In this document: positions 36,202-48,700 of the stretch, piece by piece
Numbering within the stretch: position 1 is the first letter of the stretch
Layout: each line of letters starts with the position of its first letter
Source of the DNA: Pseudomonas sp. IAC-BECa141
GTDB taxonomy: Bacteria > Pseudomonadota > Gammaproteobacteria > Pseudomonadales > Pseudomonadaceae
Length of the DNA stretch: 64,000 nt
Assembly: GCF_020544405.1 (NCBI RefSeq)
Contig: NZ_CP065410.1
Location: 3,410,001 to 3,474,000, forward strand
Direction of reading: 5' to 3'
Translations under genes and position numbers: made by a program
The notes under the pieces: generated by a model
What the model was told of the DNA's origin: nothing
The model's database searches: none
The model's input: only the letters and a program-made list of their open reading frames with translations

Positions 36202-36396
36202 ATGAGCATATTGCTTTCCCCGTTTTACTCTGACTTTGAATCCGAAGAAGAGGCCGAGAGCTACGATCGCTGGTTTCGCGCCAAGGTGCAGGCTGTACTG
36301 GATGACCCTCGCCCGGGCATTCCCCATAAAGAAGCCATGGTGCGGCTCGACCAACTATTAGAAGAGAAACGCAAGAATCGACCCGCTGCCGCTTGA
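36202..36396 (+). CDS. RelB/StbD-like type II antitoxin
   Basis: A 64-residue acidic-then-basic small protein, SPFYSDFESEEEAESYDRWFRAKV followed by DDPRPGIPHKEAMVRLDQLLEEKR. This is the recognisable sequence of stability-determinant/RelB-type antitoxins that pair with ParE/RelE toxins. RBS GGAG lies seven bases before ATG 36202. The toxin reading frame overlaps its 3' end. Such antitoxins bind the toxin and repress the operon. Upstream, 35949-36201 contains no gene; the promoter should be there. Confidence 0.85.
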   Translation: MSILLSPFYSDFESEEEAESYDRWFRAKVQAVLDDPRPGIPHKEAMVRLDQLLEEKRKNRPAAA

Positions 36397-36670
36397 ATGG
36401 AGCAATCAAGCTCTGGACGATCTGGCTGGCATTATCGACTACGTTGAACAATACAACTCAAACGCTTCAACGGCTCTGCAGCACAAGGTTGGTGCAGCGA
36501 CGCAAAGGCTTTCATCAATTCCCTATGGTTACCGGTCCGGTCGAGTGCCAGGCACTCGGGAAATGGTGGTCAATCCAAACTATCTGCTGGTCTATCGAGT
36601 GAACGGGCACATCAAAATACTGACGTTAGTCCACACCCGACGACAATACCCACGAACCTCATCAACCTAA
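36377..36670 (+). CDS. RelE/ParE-family toxin without a canonical start codon
   Basis: The frame reads LPLEWSNQALDDLAGIIDYV near the start, SIPYGYRSGRVPGTREMVV in the middle, and LVYRVNGHIKILTLVHTRRQYP at the end, a clear RelE/ParE fold of 94-97 residues. The frame is open from 36362. Between there and the conserved LEW motif no ATG, GTG or TTG exists. Candidates are ATC 36377 or CTG 36386, inside the end of the antitoxin gene. Either it uses a rare start with translational coupling, or a start mutation has silenced it. The stop TAA lies in the T-tract side of the next terminator. This gene is easy to miss because of the start. Confidence 0.75.
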   Translation: MDPLPLEWSNQALDDLAGIIDYVEQYNSNASTALQHKVGAATQRLSSIPYGYRSGRVPGTREMVVNPNYLLVYRVNGHIKILTLVHTRRQYPRTSST

Positions 36671-36696
36671 AAAAAAGGGCGGCCAAATGGCCGCCC
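36669..36696 (-). terminator. Rho-independent terminator of the giant exoprotein gene
   Basis: A perfect 8-bp stem GGGCGGCC-AAAT-GGCCGCCC (36677-36696) is followed on the minus strand by eight T (36676-36669). It lies 24 bp after the minus-strand stop at 36721 and overlaps the end of the plus-strand toxin gene. Confidence 0.93.
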
Positions 36697-36720
36697 GAAA
36701 CGTACTGCACGAGAGTCCTT

Positions 36721-39700
36721 TTACAACGTCAGCTGCCCCCGCTCCTCCTCGGTCAACTGCTGTTTCGCCTGTTCATCCAGGGCTCCGGCGCCCAGCACCT
36801 GCACCGGGCTGTTGGGGTTGTAGCCCGGTGTCGGTGCACGGCTGGCGCCATCGCGGCTTGGGGCCAGTTGTTCGTTGCCGAAGCTCAACACCTGCACGGT
36901 GAACACCGAGGCCTGGTTCTGTCGTGACGCGGCCTGTTGCTGACGGGCGACGTCTTCCGCCGCCTGGGTGGCCGACGACGCAGCGGAACTGGCCGAGGTG
37001 ATCGCCCCGGTATTGACCGCCGAGACCACCGGCACCCCGGTCGCCTTGCCCTGCACCGAGATGTTGGCGGCGTTGACCACCGTTAGCGCGGCGATGTTGA
37101 CGTTGCCCGAGACGCGAATCCCCGCCTCGCCCGCATCGATGGTGCCCAGCGGCGCAATCAGGTCGATGTCGCCCGGGGCCACTTCGGCAATCGGGTTGAG
37201 CGTGGCGATGCCGGCGCCGGTGCTCGGCACCGATGGCGACAGGGTCACGTTGCCCCAGGTGTCGTACACGCGTTTCGGCGGCGTGTAGACCACGGTGGTT
37301 TTCGAGCCGCGACCGGCGTTGATGTCGCCCTCGGCCGACCAGCCCAGAATCGAGCCACCAAACGTGGTCATGATCCGGCTCTGCCCCAGCAAAATACTGC
37401 CCTCGGAGTAGAGCTGAATGTTGCCCGAGCCCTGGGTGATGATCCCCGCCGTCGAGGGCGGCGCCGCGCCTTCGATGCCGAACACCTGACCGCCACCCGG
37501 CGTGAGCATCTGGATGTCACCGCCGAACAGCGTCTTGACCCCGGCGCCCCCATAAAGCGTGATGTCGCCGTCATAACGGATCGGATTGCCGGCCACATCG
37601 GTGGTCGGGAACAGCGAAGCAATGGCGTTGCGCCCCCGCAGATAACTGCCTTTGCGTGGGCCGTCGACATCGTTGTACTCAAGACCGCCGGCACGCAATT
37701 CGGCGAAGTACACCTGGCGGGCGAAGATCGCTTGTTCGGCACTCGGCAGCGCAGCGAAGAACGCTTGCGCCTGTTCGGCGTTGCCGCTGAAGCCATAGCC
37801 GAGGTTCAGCCAGCTCTGCAGTTCGTCGAGGTAAGTCTTGACCACTTTGCCCGGTTGCCCGTTGAGGGAAGCATTCGGGTCGGCGAGGTTCTGCGGGTTC
37901 AGGTAACGGGCGATGAACCGCGAGTAATCCGGCCCCTGCGCGCCCGCACCGGCCTGCAACACCACACTGGCACCCGGTCGCTGATCACCCGCCACCAGCG
38001 ATCCGAGGCTGGTGATGCTGGCACGATCTTCCATCAGGATATTGCGCCCGGCTGTGATATCGAGGACGCCGGGGCCGGCGATATCGAAGCTGCTGTAGAG
38101 GATGTCACGCCCTGCCGAGACCCGCGAAACATCCCGAGGATCGTCATGCACGAACAGGTTGCCGGTCGACGTGATGCTTTCTGTCGTCGGCACGCCCATC
38201 TCGGCGTCAGGCACGGTCGTCGGATTGCCCAGGAAAGTACCCGACGCCACGATGTCGCGCCCCGCCAGCATCCAGACCGGGCCTGCCGCTTCGTGCCAGG
38301 TACGTTTCGACAGGCTGAACGTCAGCGTTTCACCGCTGCGAACGCCCACCAGATCGCCGGTCAGGGCATAAAACCGCGCCGGTGTCTGGACGTCATTCAA
38401 GCCCGAGTAACTGTTGGCGCCGAAAGCGAACAACGGATAACGCAGGTTCTTGTCCGGCGCGATACCGTCGCTGTTGCGGTTGCTCATGATCGGCGTGGCC
38501 GACGTGTTGTTGCCGTAACCGTTGAAGGCTGGCGCGAACGGCGTGGCGATGGCCAGCGGACTGGCGCCCGACTGATTGATCGCATAGCCGCCGGCGTAGA
38601 TCGAGTCGTGTGCCAGCAACTCCAGTTGCCCAGTGCTGGAAGGTGCCAGCAACAGCGAATACCCGGTTGCCGGCACTGTTCCGCTGCCCTGGCTGTAGAC
38701 CGCTGAAGGTCCGGCATAAATCGAACCTTGCGCCGCCACCGCCCGCAGGATCGACGGGTACAGGAAGCGCCCGTCGGTCGGCGACGTATTGCGCCCGGTG
38801 ACAGGCCCCTGGCCGGTGACTTCGCCCAGTTGCGTACTCGGCGTCAGATTGCCCCCTGCCGAAAACAGGTCGATCGCGGTGTGGTCAGTCCACAACGAGA
38901 AGCCCGTCAAACCGCCGCCCTCGTGGACGACACCGTCGTCAGTGGTGAACGGTGTGGAGTTCTGCAGCCGCACCCGGCCCGGATCCGCCGCCCCGCCCAA
39001 CACCAGATCGCCACGGGTGCTTAGGCTCATCCCGGAATCCCCCGGAATCAGCACCAGCCCGCCGGAGGCGCTGCCCATCGTGGACGTGAACGGGTCAAAC
39101 GGACGCACTTCGCGAGGATCCTGGGTCGAGGCTGCGGCGCCGTATTGCAGATTGATCCCGCCCAACGCGCCGCCGGCCAGTCGCGCAGCACCGCGCAGGT
39201 TGATCAACGCGCCTTGCAGGTCGTGTTGTGCCACACCGATGCCATTCTCTCCGGCCCGGGCCTGCAATGACGGGTTCACCGATCCGCCGATGCGGATGTC
39301 CATGTCACCGCCACCGGTCAATTGCAGGCTGCCGTCGCTGCCCACGCGACCGGTGCTGCCGACCGCCACGACCAGCCCCTGCCCGCGCGGATAAAGATTG
39401 ACCTTGTTACCGTCGCCCATCGCCTTGAGCATGCCGGCATCGCCCCCGGCACGCAGGCTGATATTGCCGCCACCCAAGGTGCCAAAACCGGTGAAACCGA
39501 CCAGATACGGGCCCGTATCAACGCTTTGATCCGGCAACGGTTGCGTCGCATAGCTGCCGAAGTTGATCCACCACGCAGTCGGCACATCACTATTGCCGGT
39601 GCCCTGGCGCCAGAGCCAGTTGCCCACGGCCACACTCGGGACTTGCTCACGGGTGTCCATGGTTTGCGACAAGCCGCGACGGCCCAGTACATCACCCGAA

Positions 39701-42700
39701 ATCGAGCCACCGGCATTGATGGTCAGGTTGCCGCCCATTTGCGGGTACCAGGCCTGATACAGGCTGTCGCTGCCACTGACCCATTTTTCGTAATCGCCGC
39801 CGGCACTGCCCAGCACCGAGCGGTTGTCCGAGAGTTTTCCGCGAGGCTGATTGAAGCGCGGATCGATGTCTGGCGATTGAGTACCAGCGGTGTAGACGCC
39901 GTACGGCGAATCCATGCTCAGGTGGCCGGCGGCGAGCACGTCCAGATCACCGGTGCCGGTCCGCAGCACGCTGAACATCTGGGTGTGGGTCTTGACGGTG
40001 GTCCCCGGTTTGTTTTCCACGCACAGTTCCGGGAAGGCGCCACACCAGGCCAGTACATCATCGTCGGTCATCGGCGAGCCGGGCGGCATCCCCATCCAGT
40101 TGTCCGGTGCCCAGACCCAACGCGGCGCCGGCACACAGGAATTCGGCGCCCAGTCGCACCACATCATTTGATCCTCGGGGACAGGCTCGCCCGGCGTGAA
40201 ACCGCCCAGGTTGCCTTCGCCCCAGACCAGGGTCGGTGGTTTTTCGGTGACGGTCAGGCCGTAGTGAGTGTCGGCCAAGCGCAGGTTGCCATCGCTGGAC
40301 ACCGGTTTGATCGCCCGACTGTCCGCAGCGCCCAGATCGGCCCCCGCCACCACGCGCATCGACCAGGACGCGCTGCCCGCCGGCAACATGCTGGCGACCG
40401 CCCAGTTGCGCCCCTGAGTCGTGCCGGTCAAGGGTCGCAACTCGATGAAAGACGTACCGTCAGCCAGCACGACATTCGTCATCGACGGTATCAGCGAGCC
40501 GCGCAACAGAGCCAGAGAACCGCTCAGGCGCACGCCCTTGATCCCGTTGTCACCAGCCTCGACGCTGCCCGGCAGCGGCACGCCCTTGGGCCAGCGCAGG
40601 GCTTGCAGCGCGGTTGCCTCGTTTAAACGGATCCCCGCTCCCAACCGGCTGCCCGTCGGCAAGGTCACGCTGTCGGCGAGCAGCGTACCGGCGGCATACA
40701 ACAGATTGCCCGAGGCATCGCGCACCGAACCGGCGAGCACCGTGCCGGCGCCGAATGTGTACGGCGCCGCCAGCGTCGCCTCGGTGGGCAACAGCGTGCC
40801 GCTGGCCAGCGTCGTCGCTTGCAACGGGAGGTCGTAGTTCAACGTGGCGCCCACCGGAAATACCGTGCCGTCCGCCAAGGTAACGCCCGCCCCCGGCACA
40901 ATCAGATCGCCACCGAACGGCTGAATCCCCGGCAGCAATTTCCAGCCGGAGTCGTCCACGGTCTCCGGTGGCGGTGCGAAACCGTCGTTGAGGCTGCCGT
41001 GGATATCAAGGTTGCCGCCGGCGCGAATCACCAGGTTACCGGCCTCGCCCGAACCGTATACCGAAGTCTTCTGCGTATGCGGATTCAGGCTGGCATAGCG
41101 ATAACCGGACAAGTCCACATCACCCTGCACCACCAGATCACCGTCGGCGGTTTTGCTGGCGATCTCGACACCGGGCCGCAGATGGAAGGCGTCGGCGTAC
41201 GTGGCGTTGTTCAGACCGGCCAGTTTGTTGTTCAGCAAATGACTGTTGGCCAGCGCCGCGTCGATGAACGCCGTGCTGTCGCCGTGAAGGCGATCAAGAT
41301 AAGCCTGATCGATCACCTGATACGGACGTCCGCTGGCCGCCGGGTCCGTGCCGTCACTGCCATCGGTATAGCGGCGCGTGGCGTTGAGACCAATCGAGCG
41401 CGCACCCTGAATGCTCAGCGCGCCGCCGGCATCGATGGCAATGTCATCCGCCCCCAGACGCGGCGCATTCAGCTCAAGCGTGCCGCGCAGCAATCCATCG
41501 GACTGCCCCGGCAGTGAACCGCGAACCGCTTCGGTGCCATGGCGCACGTCGATGCGCGCGCCAGCGCCGAGGGTCAGCACACCTTGTCCGGAGTTGAGTT
41601 CGACCATTGCCCGGTTCGGTGCATCGATGATCTTGCCGTAGCTGTCGACCCGCAGCACGCGACCATGGGCATCAAGCACGGCATTGCCCGCCAGGGTCAG
41701 GCCGTTTTGCGCCGACAGGCGAATACTGCCGACCCGCTCGCCGCTGGCATCGATCAGACCGGCCACCGTCAGGCGGCCGTTGTCCACCGACACATTGACC
41801 TCGCCCGCCTTGAGCCCCTCGCCGATCAACAGATCGCCTTGCTTGAGCTGCAAGCTGCGGCTGCCGAAGACCTGCCCCGCATTCAAGCGCTGATTGAGCG
41901 CCGCGAACTGCTGGCTCGCATCACCGTTCAGGTGCTGCGCGCGGATATCCACACCACCGGCCTTGTACGGCACAAGCGTGCCGCCGGCATCGTAATGACC
42001 GCTGCTGGCACCGAGAATATCGCCTTGCAGATCGACCATGCCGGCATCGGCGGCCAGGGCGACCGCACTCAGGTTACCGGCCTGATTGTTCTGCGCCGAC
42101 AGATCGATACGCGAACCCGCCGCCTGACGAATGTTGCCCTGGCTGCTGTACAGCGCCACGTCGCCTCCCCAGCTGTACTTGTTCACATCGTTGAACGGCA
42201 AGGTACGACCGGCCATGTCCAGATACGCGCCACGGGTGAGGGTCAGATCGCCCTTGGACTTGACCACCAGTTTGCCGCTGGCCAGGGCGATGCGACTGTC
42301 CAGCAGGACGCTGCGAGCATCGAGGGTCAGTTCCGCCCCCAGGGCGTTGGCGGCTGCCGCTGCACCGCCCCCCGTCAGGGTCAGGTTGTCACCGGCCTTG
42401 AGCCGGTTGACCGAGCCCGCCTCTCCCGTCAGCAACGGCGTACGCAGCGTGAGATTGCCGCCGCTGTAGGCATAACCGCTGACCGGATCGAAAGCACCCT
42501 GCGTCTGGTACACCGCCAGGCTGCCCTTGTAGTTGGCGGTGATGCGATCACTGGCAGCGAGATTGACGTTGGCAAAGCCCAACACCAGACGTTTGTTCTG
42601 CTCCAGACCACTGGCTTGCGGATTGGGGCCGTAGCCAAACTCGATGCGTTGCGCCTCAATATTGAACGCGCCCCGGCCCGTGCCGGCGCCATCCGCGATC

Positions 42701-45700
42701 ACCGCACCCGGATCCTGAGTAGCACCGTTCCAGATCAGGTTGGCGGTGCGAATGGACGCCACGTCGCCGCTTTCACCCAGGCCGTAAATGGCCGGGGTGC
42801 TCAGTATCAGGTTTTGCAGTTTGCTGACGCCGGTCTGCGGATCCCGCGTATCGAGGCTGACATTGCCGTAGAAATTGAATGCGTCGCGGCTGGTCAGGCT
42901 CAAGGTTTCCAGCGTCGGCGCGCCGTACTGGGTATCGCCCCGCAACAGGCGGTTCAAGACATTCTGGTTCAGGGTCAGACCAGTCGGCACCCGGTTGCCG
43001 GCGGCGCTCAAGGCCTCGGCACTGCCGGCATTGACGGAGCCCACGGCCAGCGTCAGATGACGGGTGCCGAAGCGCACCGACTCGTCGAGTTCGAACTGCC
43101 TGTCGGTGGCGGCGGTAATGCTGCCATTGGAATAGAGCACTGTCGGGTTGTTACAGGCTGTCGTCGGGCAGTTGCCGATGCGGATGTCGCCCGAGCCGGA
43201 TGTCCTGACCGAGACTTCAGGCGCGAGCACATTGGTCCAGCCGTTCGACACCACCAGCAACCCCGCCGCACCCGGTTTGTAGATGAAGCCGGTGCTGGAA
43301 TCGTAAGGCGCGTTGCCACGCCCCAGCGTGTTGATGCCCGAACCGGCCTCGATACTGATACCGCCATCGGTCCGGGTGGTGCGCAACAGCACTTCGGGCG
43401 CCGATAACACAGCGCCTTCACGCAGGGTGATCGTTGAAGTATCACCGCTGAACGCGATGATGTTGCCCGACGTGTTGTAGTCGATCGTCGGTTGCGCGCC
43501 GATGGTCAAGCGGCCGGCGTTTAGCGCGTTGAGGCTGTCGGCATACAGCGACACCCCCGCAAAACCCTCAGTGCCCGAATGCCCCGCGCCGAGAATTTCG
43601 AAGTTCGCCGCGCCGTTCACCACCGCCGTCCCGACGACGCCGCCCGTGGCGGGCTTAAACAGCGCCTGACCATTGAAATCCAGCGCGTTACCCGCTGCGG
43701 CGCCACGGGACAGATTCAGTCTCAAGGATTTGCCGTCCATGGGCGCCAATGCCCAAGGCACGCCCCGGCGCGTCGCATCGCTCTGGATGAACTGACTGAA
43801 AGAGGTTTCGTTGTACTGCGAGTAACGGCGCAGCACATCGGCGGATGTCAGGATGACCTGGCTCGCCAGGCTGTCACGCAGGCCGGTATTGGCAATCGAC
43901 ATCCGCCCCGAACTAGTCCACGAACCATTGCGCAGTGGCAGCGCAGCGTTGGTCGCACCCGCTGCCGCCTGGCCATTGACCTCGACCCGGAAAGCCCCCG
44001 GCAACAGCGAAAAAGTCGAAGGCAGCAGCGTATAGGTGCCCGCCGCCAGCCCCGGAACACCGGTCCCAAGGGTGATCTGCTGACCGATACGCGGGTCGAC
44101 CGCCCCCGCTTCGGCGAGCATCGGCGCATAGGCACTCTGATTCCCCGGCACGATCGCGTACACCGGATTGCTGGCCAGCCCCGGCAGACTGAAAGTGCCG
44201 TCACTGGCGTTGCGCACCAGCGGGTTGTAGCGGGCATCGGTGGAACCGCCACGGCCGGAAACGAAACCGGCACCGCGCAAATCGCCGCCGCCCGAAAGAT
44301 CGATCAACGCGCCGCTTTGCACATCGACATATTGCGAGGTAAGCGTCACGCCAGCGGTTTCGGCGGTGATCCCTCGAAGCAGCACGGACTTGTCGTTGTA
44401 GCGATAGTCGATGCCGTCGGTGGTGCCGCCATACGGCATGACCAGTCCGGCGGCGCTGGCCGAGGTGATGCTGCCTGGCAACAGATGCAATGCCTGAGTA
44501 TCGAGAACCAGGTTGTCACCCAGATTGATCATGCCCAGCGGCGCACGGATCACCCCGCCCTGCTCGATATGGCCGGCGGCCAGCGTCAGGCTGCCGAAGA
44601 CCGAGTAAGGCAACGCCGCAGGCGCGGCCACGGAACGGCTGATTCGCAGGGTCCGCGCCGGGTTGGCGTCACGCTGGACACTCTGATACCCCACGCGCAC
44701 CTCGGCGGTGACATCGCTGGCGGGATAGATCTGCGCGGCACGCAGGTTCAGGTCGCCCGGTGTCCAGAGTTCGGTTTTCTCGACGTTGCCGGTGGGCGCC
44801 AGAAAGCGCAGATCACCTCGGCTGTCGAGCGTGACCTGTTCAAAACCACGCCGCCCGATCTCGAGCGCCGGACCGCTGAGCTGCACGATTGACCCGGCCG
44901 TGCCGAACGACAGACTGTTGCCCAGATCCAGCAGGTCCGCCGTGGCAGTGAACTGTGACGGTGCCACGGCGTGCGTCGGATTGTTCAACACTCGCGGCCG
45001 GATATTGCCGGGGGCCTCGAAATATTTGCCCGGCCCCGACAGGCGAACGTAAGACGCGGACAGATTGATCCGCGCGCTTTCTGGCGAGCCATCCGCCAGC
45101 GACAAGGCCCCGGCATACAGGCTCAGGCTTTGATTCATGTGCAGATCGACGTTGCCGTCAAACGACAGCAGACCGTTGCTCAGCACGCTCAGGTTGTCGA
45201 AGCCGCCGGCCATTAACTGATCGGCGCCCAGACGGGCGCGACCATATTGCAACGCAGGGGCGGCGTCACCCGCTTGCAGACTGGCCGGCAACAGCGACGG
45301 GCCGGCATCCTGGCCGATGACGATTTCGCGTGGCACACGAACAGCGTTGCTCGCATCGCTGCGCAGATAACTCGGCGTCTCCAGTACGATGTCCAATCGA
45401 CCGCCCGCCGCCCCGGCACCACCGGCTGCGGCACGCAGGTCGCCTTCGATGAACAGGCCGTTGTAGGAACTCAGCGAAATGCGCCCGCCATCGGTGGCAA
45501 CCAGCGTTGGCCCCTGCCCGGCGATATCCAGCATCGCCTGTGCGCCGGAGGCGTCCAGGCGCGCACCGTTTCGCACGATCACATAGGCGTCGGCCGACGT
45601 GGCCGTGGCTTTCTTCGCATCGGTTTCACCGCCAATGACGATCGAGCCGCCCTTGCCGATCTGGCCATACACCCGCCCCAGCGCATCGATGCCGGTGGCC

Positions 45701-48700
45701 ACGCGACCAGCCACATCCAGCACCGCGTGCTCGCCAATCCAGATCGAACGGTTGTGGGTTTGCTTGTCTGCCGTCTGCGAGGAATCGGCGACATTGATCG
45801 AACCGAATTGCTGCTGACGGACATCGATCGTGCCGCCCCAGGCATTCAGTTCGCCATCGACCGTGAGCTGACCGGCGCTGCGCAGATTGATGCGCTGCCC
45901 CGGATCGACACTGATCCGCGAGCCCTGGCCCAGGCTCAACGTGTTGCGAGTCGGGTCCACCAGCGCAATCTCGCTGGAACCGGCCTGCAGGGTCAGGCTG
46001 GCGCCGGCGCGCTGGGTCAGTTGCGCCTTGAGCGGGTTTTCCTGGTAGAGCGTGGGCGTCCAGAGTTCGAGTGCCTGCCGTGGCGCCGTGCCGCTGACCT
46101 GATTCGCTGCCGCGTCACCAAAACGGTAGACCGGCATCAACACGTCAATAAGGGTGTTGTCCGCTACATCGAGGCGGTTGAGGCCGATCAGGCTGTAGGC
46201 AGAGAAGCCTTTGTCGAACAGATCCGGTTGCAGTTGCAATGTGTTGTCGGCGAGGGGTTTATCAGCCTGCCCGATGAGGATGTCGCCCGCCTGAATCAGC
46301 AAGCGGCCGCCGCCGGACACACCGTAACCCCGCAGTTGCCCGTCAAGGGTCAGGTGGGTGTCACCTGGCGCGGACAAGGCGCTGGACTCAAGTGTCACGT
46401 CGCCGCCCTTGCCACCGCGGGTCTTGCCGTTGGCAAGAATCGCACCGCCGGACGACACGTCCAGCAGGCTGCCGGCACCGATCTCGATATCGCCGCTGCT
46501 GCGAATCGACACCGACCCACCGTCCAGATACGCCAGGCTCGCGACATCATCCGGGTTGGTGCGCAGGTTGCTCCACAGACCGCGAGTGTCCAGTTGCACC
46601 CCTTCAGCCACACTCACGCGGGTGGCCTTGCCGGTCGGTGCGACGAGTCGAGTGTCGGTGAGGCGATCGGTGCTGAGCTGATTGAGCACGTTGCCCAGAT
46701 GCAGGCTGCCGCCCCGGACGGTCAGGTCGGCGTTGACCTGTACGTCCGGCCCGTAAAGGGTGATGTCGCCGCCATTGGCGAGCGTGACCGCGCCTTGCAC
46801 GTCGATCCGCTCCTTGGCTGCCACTTTCAGCGCGCCCAGTTGCCAGTCGCTGAGTTGCCCGGCATCGACAAACAGCTTGCCGTTGCGCGCATCCGATACG
46901 GCACCGGTCAGATCCCGATCATTGCCGGCGACCGGGCGCTCGCCGCCGATCTGCACCTGATCGAGCAACGGATTGAGGCCATAGAGCAAGCCACCGGAGG
47001 CCGCCACATACGCCGGGTCATAACTGCCGACAATCAATTGCCCGCGCCGCGCCAGCGCCGTCTGGCTCTGCGCATAGCCATCGAGTACGGCACGCGGTGC
47101 CTGGGTCTGGCGGTCGCCCTGATAAACCTCGCCGAGCATCTGGCCGTCGAGCACGGCGTTGCGGGTGCCGATCACCAGTTGCCCGGCATCGCGCCCCACG
47201 GTGTAGCCCGATTCCTGACGGCTGGCCGGCGCAATCAACGGATTGTAGTAGTAATTTGTCTGGCCCCAGCGCTGGCTGCTGTCTTCATAGCCCTTGTACA
47301 GCCCGGTGTAGAGCAGATCTCCCGGCGCTTTGGAGACCTCATACAGGCGCCCGTCGGCACCGCGCAACCAGCTCTGGCGAATCTCGCCACTTTGAACATC
47401 CAGCGTGCCACCGGAAAGGTTGATCAACGAGCCCTTCTCGGTGACCACGTCATTGCCGGCAAAACTCACCATCCCGCCCTGAGCCATCCATTCGCCGACG
47501 CTGTGGCCCTGGGTGCCGAGGTAACCGCCGACCTCCAGCAAACCGCCAGCGGTGTACCAGCGATCCGTCGCGTAACCATTGATGCCGGCCGGGACGTACA
47601 CCAGTTCACGCACATCGACCCAGATGTCATTGCTGTTGAGCGCACCCTTCTCGCGATTGACCGACGCATCGCGCTGCTCATTACCCTGGACGTTGATCTT
47701 GATGCTGTTGGATTCCATCGCGACCTTGACGCCGATGGCACCGGAAACATCGATCAGCGCGCCGTCACGCACCAGGCTGCGACGCTGCGCCGCCACCGCG
47801 ACCTGCCCGCCGGTGGCCAGGGTGATCGAGCCATTCTGGAGCTCGACGCTGCCACCGCTCTGGATCTCGATACGCGATTGATCGCTGCGAATTTTGTTGT
47901 TGGGCGTAACGCCGGTCAGGGCGGCCTGGTGCTGACTGTCGAGGGCGGTCAGGTCGCTGCTGTCGAGCAGGATCGCCGTCGCACTGCCCTGCCCCAGCGT
48001 CACGCTGCCCTGAGTGTCGGTGGCCGGGTTGAGCAAATGGATCGTGCCGCGAGTGGCGACCGAGGTGCTGGCCAGCAACACGCCGTTTTGCACGACCTCG
48101 TGGCCGGTCAGGGTGATGTCGCCGGTTGCGGCCTGAATCAGGCCATTGTTACTGACCTTGCCAGCCGCGCTGCCGGTCTTGAAGCCCGGTGTGACTTCGT
48201 TGCCGAACGTCGTGGAGAAAGCGTTGCCTTCAGTACCCGAGCCTTTGCGAATGTAAAAACGATCGCCCGCGCCGAGCACGGTCTGGCCCTTGGCGGTGTT
48301 GATGCTGCCGTCGTTCTGTACTTCGCAGCCGAGCAGCAAGGCATAGCCGCCGGCATCGGTCGATTTGGCTGGCCGCGCCGTCTCGATGGACGCACCGCGC
48401 TCCACCAGCACTTTGCCGGCCGCCTCGGTAAACGTCGGCTGACTGCCGGTGCTGTCGAAATACAGGCCCCGGTCGCGGAACTGAATGTCCGTGATGTTGG
48501 CCGCTGCGGCCACCAGGTTGCGTACGTTGACCTGGCTGGTGCCGCTGAACACGATGCCGTTGCGGTTGATCAGCATCACCGTGCCATTGCCTTTGATCTG
48601 GCCCTGAATCTGGCTGGCCCGGGCATTCGGATCGTTGACCCGGTTGAGCACGGCCCAGTTCGACTGCTGGGCGAAATCGACCGTGGTGTTGCGCCCGACG

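Noticed and set aside
36721..37200. Contact-dependent inhibition toxin at the exoprotein C-terminus with an immunity gene
   Set aside because: The C-terminus is an Ala/Ser/Gln-rich tail without VENN-type pretoxin motif, and the next genes are on the other strand and form a RelB/RelE-type pair.
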